This document shows, piece by piece, positions 33,236 to 43,500 of a stretch of 64,000 nucleotides of DNA (position 1 is the stretch's first letter; every line of letters starts with the position of its first letter). The notes under the pieces are model-generated. The model saw only the letters and a program-made list of their open reading frames with translations. It had not been told where the DNA came from and ran no database searches. Made by a program: the position numbers and the translations under genes. This stretch comes from Callipepla californica brunnescens. Lineage: Eukaryota; Chordata; Aves; Galliformes; Odontophoridae. Location: contig JALIRH010000045.1 in the NCBI GenBank assembly GCA_023055505.1, forward strand, positions 868,001 through 932,000. The letters run 5' to 3'.

Positions 33236-36188
33236 ATGGACGTGGCCCTTCTCCATGGGCTGCTGCTCCTCCTCCTCCTCCCCGTGCTGCTGTACCGGCA
33301 CAGTGCCACCTTCCACTACTTCTGCAAAGTGACCTTCTTCAACATCTGGGTCCTGACCACGGCGACCCTCCTCTCCCCGTTCGCAGCAATTCGGGGACGC
33401 TGCGTGGAGAACATGAAGTGAGTACGGCTCGGGGTTGTGCTTCCAGCATGGAGATGTCTGGGGCTTAGGGGCGACGGGGTCATGGGGGTCTTGTGGTTTT
33501 GTGGTCCTTCCACAGCCAGGACCACAAGCTGAGCCCTGCAGCTGCGATGAGCGCTGTGGTCGTGTCCTCGTGGTGCATCTGCACACTGTGGTGGGCTGTG
33601 GTGGGCAGAATGGGCACACCACGATGGGGCAACCACATGGGTCCGGGCCAGCTGGTCCCCACTGGGTCAAGTAACATAACATAAAGGACTGGCCTTAGGA
33701 TCATTGGATGAGGGACTTGAAGGGTTTGCAGCACTCGTTAGCAGGATGTGCGCACATCCCCACATCCCTGGCAGTGCATCCCACTTCGGGAGCAGGACTC
33801 CAGGATTTCCTGATGCCATCAGCTCGGTGTCCCGGAGAGATGCCCCGTACTGCCCCATCTCCCAGCCAAGCTGGAGGCGGTGATGGCCGCGATAGCATCT
33901 CTGAGCAACACGGGCTGCTTCCAGGGCTGACGCAACCCTGGTGCTGAATTCCTGGCCATGATAGCATACCTGAGGGATGTAATTGTGTCAGGATGAAAGA
34001 CGAGCCTGTGGAATTTCCAGGCTCCGGCCATCACGTGTCAGTGCAGGTAGATCCGGAGCCCCTGGCGGGATTGCAGTCAGAGGTTTGGTGTTATCAGTCC
34101 CCTCGTGCAGCCGCTCTCCTTCATTCTCTCCGTGCGGGAATGATGCACACACACGTGCATTTCGCATTGCTTTGAGCCCTGGTGCAAACGCTTCCGGCTC
34201 AGTGGAAATCCCTGGCATGACGCAGCCGTGACTCACGGTGCCTTGTCTCATCCCACCGCCGCCTGACCGCACACCCAGCTCCACCTCCTCCTCCTCAGCC
34301 TCCAAACCACAACGCCGCTGCTTGGAGCGGGTTCCTGCCATTAGTCCTGGCTCTGGGGCATGCCACGAACCTCTTCTCTTCCCCGCGGGGTGCTGAGCTC
34401 TTCCGGACCATCCTTTCCATGTTAGGTCTGCAGCGCTCACTGTTGGATGTGAGACCCTTGGCACAGATGCTGCCCATTGCTACGAGTTGGAAAGTGCCCC
34501 ATTTCGATGTCAAAAGTGTATTTATCTCCAGCAAGGGTGCTGCAATCCCCGTTGCTCCATCCTCTCTCCATTCCTCTCGTTATTCTCATACTGAGCATCA
34601 CCTTTCGTCAGCGCTGCCATCCTGGTGTCACCCTTCCTGTCCATGCCTCTCTGCACGGTGACACGGCTCTTCCTCGTTCCCCATCCAGCTGATAAAACCT
34701 CCATCTCCAGCTGACTTTAGGCCAAGTGAAGCAATTCTGAGTTGCTCTGATGAGGAAAGATGACCTGGTTCTTGCCTGCCCTGCTCTTGGCGTGTGCCCC
34801 TTCCACCTCTCTGTGTCAATCTGCTCCCCACACGTGTCCCTCTGCCCTAGGCTCCTCTGTGCTGCGATCCGGCCCCTCAAGCACTTGTATGGCATCAAGA
34901 TAGAGGTGTTGGGTGCCGAGCACCTGAATCTCAAGGAGCCCTATGTGATAGTTTGCAACCACCAAGCTTCCCTTGACCTCATGGGTATGTGCAGGGGAGA
35001 GGAGGGGTTCGTCACCATGTGGGAAACCTTTGGGGTTGGGATGAGCTCAGGGCTATGGGTGAGCTGCAGGGAAAGGGCTGGGACTCTGTGTTGGTGATGG
35101 GAATCACGAGGCAGGGGCTGACCCTTTCCTTCCCACCCATCCTCCAGTCATGGTGGAGCTCATCCCCAAGCGCTGCGTGCCCATCGCCAAGAAGGAGCTC
35201 CTGTACATGGGCACGGTGGGCTGGGCCTGCTGGCTCAGCGGCATGATCTTCATCGACCGCCAAAGGACAGGAGATGCCATCGACGTCATCTCCCAGACTG
35301 CCACGACCATACGGCGTGAAAATGTGAGCAGGAGAAACTGGGCTGGGGGCGCAGGGGGTTCAGGGAGGACCACAGGTGGGGAGGTGGTGCCTGGGGTCCG
35401 TGCTCGCATCTCTCCCTGTCCTGTGCAGCTCCGAGTGTGGATTTTCCCGGAAGGCACCAGGAATCAGAATAGATCCATGCTGCCCTTCAAGCGTGGGGCG
35501 TTCCACCTGGCTGTGCAGGCTCAGGTAAGGCATCCACTTGGGGTCATTATCTCCCAAGGCATCCCCTGCCCATAGAACACACTCTGTTGTCTGCCCTTGG
35601 CAAAGAGAGATGGGGGACATTAGGGTCTTCAGGGGTCTGCAGGGCCCAGGGAAGTGCCAGGGACCTGGAGCTGGAGTCCTGTTGGTGTTAACCATGGAGG
35701 GGTCTGCATGACCCTCCATCTCCTGCAGGTTCCCATTATCCCCGTTGTGATTTCTCCATACTGGGATTTCTTCAGCTCCAAGGAGAAGAAATTCACCTCT
35801 GGTAAGTGGAGCACAAGAAGCCCCATTGCGATGGGGTTGGGGTGGGGCACAGAAGGGCTGAAGGTCTTTATGAAGGACACTGAGGTGCGCGGAGGTATCC
35901 AGCGGTGGAGGATGCAGGTGGGACAACCTGTCCTCCCTCTCCTCTCTATTCCCAGGGATGTGCACCATCCGAGTTCTCCCCAGGATAGAAACCCATGGCC
36001 TGAGCCCGAAGGATGTCCCAGAGCTGACAGAGTCTGTCCGCAACATCATGGTCGACGTCTTCTCTGAGATGTCTACGAATCGCCGCAGGGATTGGAGTGC
36101 GGGGCTTCCTCTTCTCCCACGCAATGGGGCCACTGAGGGGACTGAGAGCACGTGGCATGAGAAGGACACAACTGGGACCAGAGATTAG
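33236..36188 (+). CDS. 1-acyl-sn-glycerol-3-phosphate acyltransferase, AGPAT1-like
   Basis: ER-membrane enzyme that acylates lysophosphatidic acid to phosphatidic acid. Exons 33236-33417, 34851-34984, 35148-35323, 35429-35524, 35729-35801 and 35956-36188 join in phase to 297 residues (human AGPAT1 283, AGPAT2 278). The N-terminus is a hydrophobic anchor (HGLLLLLLLPVLLY). Motif I is NHQASLD (His98, Asp103), the IFIDRQR block follows, motif III is FPEGTRN (170-176), and the HLAVQAQVPIIPVV block is the fourth conserved region. All catalytic residues are present. Residues such as CVPIAKKELLYMGTVGWACW are closer to AGPAT1 than AGPAT2. The C-terminal tail after codon 265 is divergent and longer. 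Human AGPAT1 lies elsewhere (MHC region), so this may be a bird-specific paralogue or a moved orthologue. Confidence 0.85.
34535..34600. repeat. Copy of a small dispersed repeat (inverted relative to 32592-32655)
   Basis: Its reverse complement shares GAGGATGG(A/C)GCAACGGGGATTG and the preceding GAATAA(C/T)GAGAGGAA with 32592-32655. Family not recognised. Confidence 0.6.
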
Positions 36189-36849
36189 GCAGAGCTCGTG
36201 GGGACATCGGGGAGGTTGTGTGTCTGCTACCGGGTAGAACTTGCTTCTTCTCCATTTCTCGTGGTGAGGTTCACCCATGGTCTCGTTGCCCTGAGTCCTG
36301 GCGGTCGTGCTGTCCTCATGCACCTGAGGACAAAAGGGTCTAAGACATGTGGTGAGCCTGAGGCTGCCACATTAGAGGAGCTTCCTCAGTGCAGAGCGAT
36401 GAGATGAAGGTGCAGAATTAAAGAGTTCACAGCTGGGGTTTGTGCACGGTGCCATGCCTGAGCCTGGGGAGGGGTGAGGGCGGGTGGGGGTGGTCGTGCT
36501 GCACGTGGAGCATTTCTGAAGGTAAAGGGCAAACCATGGCCAAGCCATCCACATAGACAGTGTAACACTGTTAGCAACGGTGAGCTGGAGCTCTCTGGGT
36601 CGGGAACCACCATGTGGAGACGGACCTGACTTCCCAGGGCTGCTGCATGCCCGCTGCTGCAGGTTGTGTTTGGATGCCCAGAGCATTGAACCCACGGAGG
36701 TGGGCTGGGTGGTTAAACATTGTCCCAGTTGGAGAACTCACTGGGTTTTGCTTGCTGCAGCAGGGAGGCAAGGGTGAAAGAGAGAGGACAGCTCAGCTCG
36801 AGGGCTCAGAGCTCACTTGGCCTCTGTGTTCTTCCCCTGAGTGTGGGGT

Positions 36850-37256
36850 CCAGGGCAGCCCTGACCCGCATGCTGCTCTGCGTCCTACACCTCACTGCTG
36901 GAGCCTAGGCCCTCTCTGTATCTGTCCATCCATTCTGGGTGGGATGGTGGGTGGTCTTAGCCCGCTGCTGGTGCTCAGCATCAGTCCTCATGGTGTGTGT
37001 GGGTGCCTGGTTGGGGTGGAGGTGCTTGGGGTGGTGTGCTGTCCCTGTGTGTCTGGATGGATTGCTGCCTGTGGTTGCTGAGTGCTGGGATTTGGTGGGG
37101 GTCCCTGCCCACCTCCGCTGTCAAGGTGTCCTCTGCCCAGGAAATTTATGATGATGTTCCCCTATGTGATCCACTACTTGCACGGAGGCAAGGTGCACAT
37201 CAATCTCGTGGAGCTGGATGAGCCAGTGCGAGTCGTGCTCAGCCTGGAGAGCACGT
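36850..37256 (+). pseudogene. Relic of a second alpha-2-macroglobulin-like gene (exons 1 and 2 only)
   Basis: A signal-peptide-like segment at 36850-36907 (CTCCTACACCTCACTGCTGGAGCC-type) closely matches exon 1 of the functional gene at 40513, including the CTGGAGC ending, but runs straight into TAG and lacks a good donor. Intronic similarity continues (TGCTTGGGG...GGGCTGTC). After a CTGCCCAG acceptor, 37141-37256 encodes KFMMMFPYVIHYLHGGKVHI, then NLVELDEPVRVVLSLES. This is the first macroglobulin domain and even closer in style to classical A2M (which also has a SLES ending). A CR1 fragment takes over at about 37257. No later exons were found before the intact gene. Confidence 0.7.
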
Positions 37257-37395
37257 GCTGTCTATTCAAACCCAGGCTGGATGTGGCTCTGGGCAGTGGA
37301 TGTGGTTGGCGACCCTGCACATAGCAGGGGCTTGAAAACAGATGGTCACTGTGGTCCTTTTCAACCCAGGGCACTCCATGAATCTACAAGCTGTC
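37257..37395 (+). mobile_element. CR1 LINE 3' fragment
   Basis: CCCAGGCTGGATGTGGCTCTGGGCAG followed by CTTGAAAACAGATGGTC and a CCTTTTCAACCCAGG end matches the CR1 3' consensus order, degraded. It interrupts the macroglobulin relic. Confidence 0.7.
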
Positions 37396-37877
37396 TGTCC
37401 TTCTTCCTCCACTCCCGGTCATGGAGCGCTCCATCAGGTCCTGAAGAAGGATCAGGAGTTTCGTCTCCATCCATGTTCCTACCTCAGATCTTCCTCCATC
37501 TTTCACCTCCCACTCCCTGCTCTCTGCCTCCCCGAGGCAGGTCAGCACGCTTCGTCAGCGCCTGGAAAGCTGTTGGGCTGATTATCTTTTTCTTATCAGG
37601 CCTTTCTGACTCTGGCCCAGTTGCTATCTGCCTGGGTAGGGTTGTTGTACACTTCTGTTAGGATGGGGTAAAAAGTCCAAGCTCATCACAGCGCAGACAG
37701 GAATGGCAGATCTTCGGCCTCTCCCATTTGCCATTAAGAGAGATGTTTTTGGGTAAAGATGTGTACTTCAGTAGTGCCCAGATCCTGGCTTATACAGGTT
37801 CTGCTCATATTACAGCTCCTGTCACCCCTGCTGGCAATTTCTTGTTGTGCCCTGCGCAGATCTTGCCCGTAAGCATA

Positions 37878-38700
37878 AGAAACATAGAATAGAATCATAG
37901 AACTATAAAGGCTGGAAAAAACCTCCAAGCCATCCAGTCCAAGTGCCCACCTGCCAATATTCCCCCACTGCCCCACGTCCCTCAGTGCAACATCTGAATG
38001 CTCCTTGGCATCCAGGGTCAGACACTCAACCATCTCCCTGGACAGCACATTCCAGCGCCTGACCATTCTTTTAGAGAAGAAATTTTTCCTGCTATCCCAC
38101 CTGAAACTCCCTGGTGCAACTTGAGGCCATCCCTGCTCCTCCTGTCGCTGCTACCACGAGCAGAGGACCACCTCCACCTCCCCACAAACGAGTTCAGAGG
38201 GACCGTCACCTCCTGCTCTGCTGGCTGCACTATTGCTGCCGCAATCCGGGGTGCTGTTGGCCTTCCTGGGCACACTGCTGGCTCGTGTGCAGCCGACCAT
38301 CGACCAGCATCCCCAGGTCTGCTTCCTCCACACAGTCTTCCATCCACTCCGCCCCACACCTGGAGTGCTGCATGGGGTTGTTGTGGCCAAAGTGCAGGAC
38401 CTGGCCCCTGGTCCGGTTGAAGCTCATCCCGTTGGCCTCATCCCAGTGATCCCGGCTGTCCAGATCCCTCTGCAGGGCCTCCCTACCCTCACGTAGATCA
38501 GTATTTCCTCCCTGCTTGGTGCAAACTTACTGAGTCTGCACTTAATCCAGCTCATCAGTAAAGATATTAAACAGGTCTGTCCCCAGTATCGACCCCTGGC
38601 AAACAACTCTTGCGTCTGGCGGCCGGCTGGATTCAACTCCATTCACCACCGCAATCTGGCTCCGGCCCTCCAGACAGTTCAGAAAAGAGTGAACCTGTCC
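37878..38700 (-). mobile_element. CR1 LINE 3' portion, about 0.8 kb, minus orientation
   Basis: Begins with ATAGAATCATAGAA (the reverse-complemented CR1 3' terminal repeat), then AAGGCTGGAAAAAACCTCCAAG, CCCTGGACAGCACATTCCAG, and further 5' sequence encoding the end of the reverse-transcriptase ORF region. It lies between the macroglobulin relic and the intact gene. Confidence 0.9.
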
Positions 38701-40512
38701 AAGCCACGGGCTTCCAACCTCCAGGCTGGCCCAGTGTGGAGTCTGTGCCGCAGCAAGCTCTGGACGTACTGGCTAGAGTGGGGAGCAGAAAGTCAGCCCT
38801 GGACCAGCTGCCCTGGGGGGAGTCACAAGGACCAGTTGCTGGGTATCCCCTCCACCCTCCTGCGCTGCTCAGTGGGGCTCTTCAGCTGTTGGTGTGAGCG
38901 TGGAAAGCCATTGGGTCTCTTCATTCAGCTCAGACCTGGAACGAGCCCCCAGCCCTGCCCTGTGCTCCTCTTCCTCCCAGGGAGGGTCTGCCCCACCCGC
39001 CCCATGCCCATTCCCATAACCATCCTCCTGCATCCCCCAAGTGGGAGGCACTGAACCCCACTTCTTCTGCTTCGATCCTGAACACATCAGTGGGGACGGG
39101 AGCAGTGGGGATATGATCCAGAAGGGTTGACTGCATGTTAAAAGGCTCGTTCTGATCCTGGCCTCGTCCCCTGGAGGTGGGGACTCCAAAAACCACTCGT
39201 GGTCCCCGTTCCTCCCTGGCTGCTTCGTTGCCCCCCTACATCAAGGGCTGATGGGGCACATCTGCTTTGCTGACTGCCAGGGGACACATGGTTGCCCCTG
39301 AACTAACATCAGTGCAATTCCTGGAAAAGAAAAAAAAAAAGGTCCGAAAAAACCAACAAAATCCCTGGGGATCAATGCAAGCCTGATGATAGGAGCCAGG
39401 AGCAATGTCTGGCCATGGGGAGGACGGTCTGGACAGCTCCTGCTGTGCCAGGCTGGAAAATTAAAAAAAATAAATAAAAGAGGGCAAGAAAATAGAAACA
39501 GCAAAAAGTTTTTCCTTTAATAAAGCTCGTTGTCTTCAGGCCCTTTCCCAGCATCCCTGGCCAGAGCCTCCCCCAAGGGCTGGCACTTTGTTTCTGGGTC
39601 TCAGTGTTCCTGTTCCCACTTAACGGTGCATGAAAAGGTGCCGTGGTTTATTTGCATCCGCTGTCTGCTTTGTTTTGTCAAATAAAAACCTGGAAGCAGA
39701 ACTGAGAGAGCGTTTGTTGCGTGGGTGGCAGCACCTGCATCCCCCAGTGACCAATCCTCCCTGCTGTATTTCCCCAGCGGGCACAGGTGGGAGAGGCAGA
39801 GGACCCCATATCAATCTCCCCCTTGGCCTTGCTGCCTATGGTCCCCTCTTTCATCCCACCTCCACGTCCCACAGGGCCCATGGGATGGCCCTGAGCTCAC
39901 AGTCACATTGTGCCATGCTGGCGGCACCCAGTAGGACACTGACCCACATCCAGGGTGGATGGACGGGCTGGGGGCCAGCGTGCAGCCACGCTCCCCCCTT
40001 CTCTCTGCAAAGACATCGGGGAGCCCACGTAAAACAGCTCAGCCCCATCCTGGCTCCCAGTGCTCCCCTCTGTTCCCATAGGATTGGAGGAAACACATCA
40101 AAGAGGCAGCCCATATTGTTTGGGAAAACTGGAAGGATCTGGAAAAAAATTAAAAAGCCCTTCTGAGAAATTGCCCCTGGCTCGTACAGTGTACGGCACG
40201 CTTTCATTTGGGGAGCTTGGCCCTGCTCCCTCCCACCATCATTTCCCAGCAAAGCAGTGTAGGAAGTTCCCGACCCCAGGTCCTGATCCTCTCCAGCCCA
40301 CGGGAACATCTCACATTGCAAAAACCCATCACGGCCTTGAACCCGGGATGGCAAACATTGCCTTGGTTATATCTGCGGATCCGATCTCGCTGCTCACTCC
40401 AAACCTTGTTTGCTCGACTGGGAGGAGCAGAGCTCTCATTTCAGAGCCTGTAACAAAACGGACACAGGTCTACAGCCACGGAAGGCTTCATCCGTCCCTG
40501 ACGTTCATCAGC
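38700..40512. other. Upstream region of the alpha-2-macroglobulin-like gene
   Basis: No exons recognised. It contains A-rich tracts at 39325-39345 and 39460-39500 and AATAAA motifs near 39520 and 39677 that could end unknown transcripts. The immediate 5' flank of the ATG at 40513 should carry the promoter; no TATA box was identified with confidence. Confidence 0.4.
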
Positions 40513-43500
40513 ATGAGGCCGCCAGCAGCCCTGACCTGGCTGCTCCTTCCCATCCTCCACCTCACGGCTGGAGCTTCTGGAGCACTGTAAGCCCTTTTCT
40601 TGTCCACCTGTCTGTCTGGATCCATTGGGAGGGCATTCAGTCTCGGCCCCCTGGATGGTCAGGGTGGGAATGCTTGGGGCGGAGGGCTGTCACTGCCCAT
40701 GGGCATCAAGGACAGGGCACGTGGATGTTTCTGGGGCTGGTGGCTCTGGTTTATTATTATCACCCCATGGGGACTGTCCCAGGATGTGCTCCTGGCTGCC
40801 ACATGGGGACATGGGGACATCAGGGCTGCAAGTTGACGGTCAGACCAGATGATCTTGGAGATCTTCTCAAGCCTTAATGATTCTACGAGTGGACATGGGC
40901 GGGGAGGGGTGGGGGTTGGACTTGATCTTAGAGTTTTTTTTTCTAACCTTAATGATGCTGCGATTCTTCCCCTTTCCAGGCATTACGTGGTGACATCCCC
41001 GGCTGTGCTCTACCACCCCTACTCAACAACACTGTGGGTCCATCTCAGCAATGTCCACCAGCCCACCCAGGTGACCATCGAGCTGCAGAGAGCAGACAGG
41101 GCTGGGAACCTCACCCTGCTGGAGAGGACGGTCGAGGAACCTCAGCTGCTTTTGAACGTCACCTTCCCTGTGAGCGTCACCCCAGGATGCCCTGCGCGTC
41201 CCACTGCCTCCAACCCCACTGAGCTGGGCTGACTTCCCCAGCTTCTGGGAGGGGAAAACGGGCAAAATATCCGTGCACCTTGACAGCCTTTTGGCATTTC
41301 CCCCTGCCAGGTTCCAGCCCCCTCCAAGGGGAAGGAGGAAATTGCACACCTATACGTAGCAATCAAGGGAGAATCCCTGAACACTTCCAAGAAGAGTGTG
41401 CTGCTGAGAGCCCTGGAGCCTGGGGTCTTTGTACAGACAGACAAAGCTGTCTACAAGCCGGGACAGCAAGGTGAGGGCTGGGATGGAATCCAGCCCCACT
41501 GCGGGGCGCGGAGCGGGCTGCCATCCCTTTGGTGATGAACCCACCGCTCACTCCTGCATTGTCCTTTCCAGTGAAATTTCGGATCGTCTCTTTGGATAAA
41601 GACTTTGTTGCCAGCGATAAGAAGGTGAGAGAAGGGCTGGGGACCAGCGGAGGTGGGCTTGGCACTACTGTCCTTCTGTCTGTGGCAGAGGTGTGGGGAT
41701 CAGCCAGAGGGAATCCTGTCCCAGCTGATGGAGCTGCTGAGCACCCTGAGCTAGGAATGTGTTGTGTCATTGACGAAGGCCAGGAGGGAGGAAGCAGGAT
41801 TGATTGCTCACGCGACGTGGCAACGTTCCCAATTTCATTGAGAGATGTAGGAGCAGTGAGTAGGAAGCAGGGAAAGTGCTATTGATATCAATAGGATCAC
41901 AGGACACCGGAATTACAGGTCAGTGCAGTCAGGTGCTCCTGAGCAATCAATCATGTCAATGGAAGGGCAAAAGGTTCCCAGGTGATATATCGAAGGCAAA
42001 GGCGCTGGGAGATGCCACCTCTCCATGCCGTGCAGGCAGTGCTCAGCCCACCTCAAATTGTCCACAGGATCACAGTCAACCCCAAAACAGATCATAATTA
42101 CACAGCCTGCCAAAAGTAGTCAGGTTGGAAAAGACCTCTAAGATCCCCCAGCCTGCTCCCGCCATACCCACCCACCGTGTCCCTCAGTGCCACATCTCCA
42201 CGTTTCTTGAACACCTCCAGGGACAGGGAATCCATTACTTCCTTATCAGTTTCAGTGCTCTTTTGGAGAAGACATTTTTCCTAATTCTGAATCCAAATAT
42301 CTCTCACTGTTGGCTTCAGAGGTGTCCCCACCCTGCTGAGACCCACTGAATACCCCCTCTAACCATCTCCTCTTTGCTTTCCAGCTGCCCCTCATCTTCA
42401 TGAACGTCAGTGTGGGAGAGCTGTGGGGTGGGCTCGGGAAGGGGGCACAGGTGGGAGAGGAGAAACCTCAACCACGTATCCCCATGCACAGGACCCCAGA
42501 GGAAACCGCATTGCGCAGTGGCGAGATGTGAGCCCGCGGCAGGGCATCGTGGACCTGTCCCTCCCACTGGCTGCAGAGCCAGCGTTGGGCACATACACCA
42601 TTTACGTGGAGGGGAAGACTCACTCCTTCAGTGTGGAGGAATATGGTGCGTGGGGATGGGAGGTGCGTGGCGGATGGGAGCCCCATGTCACCCGATGTCC
42701 TTGTGCTGGGAGTGACAGCCCCGTTCTCGCCTCCCTTCTCCACCAGTGCTGCCCAAATTTGAGGTGACCATCGACCTTCCCCCCACCGTGTGGGAGAAGG
42801 AAGAGAAGATCCGGATGGAGATCTGTGGACGGTGAGCCCAAGTCGCGGTAACGTGGAGGGGATGGATGGAGGCCCCTTCGTGCCCTCACCTCCCTCTGCC
42901 CCACAGATACACCTATGGGAAGCCCGTCCAGGGGAAGGTCCATGCTACCTTGTGCCAGCCCCGGAGCTTCAGTTGGTACCCATATAATGATGAGGAAAGC
43001 AAGGATGTCTGCACGGAGATTGATGGGCAGGTGAGCAAAGCTGAGAGCACTGGTGAGACTGGGACAGCCCGTCCCAGTGCTGGTGTGTGTGACTGATTCC
43101 CTCCCTCCAGACCGAGAAGAACGGCTGCTTTTCAACAGAGGTCTTGATGTCTTCGTTCAACCTGACCAACTACAGGCTGAAGAAGGAATTCCAAGTGAAG
43201 GCGTCACTGGTGGAAGAGGGGACAGGTAGGGGTGCTGTTTGTGCATTCCCCCTTTTGTGTGCACCCACGTGAATGCAGCGTGGAGGTATCGGGGTCCCCA
43301 GGGAAGCCCACGAGCAATTCTGTGACTCAGAGGTACAGGTGTGCCTGAGTCCTGTGTCCCCAAGACACGCTCAGCTCCCTGCTCCTTCTCCACAGGGATG
43401 GAGATGAACAGCACCAAGACCTGCAGAATTCTGCACAAAATCTTCACGGTCACCTTTGAAAACATGGATAATTTCTACAAGCGTGGGCTGCCCTACACTG

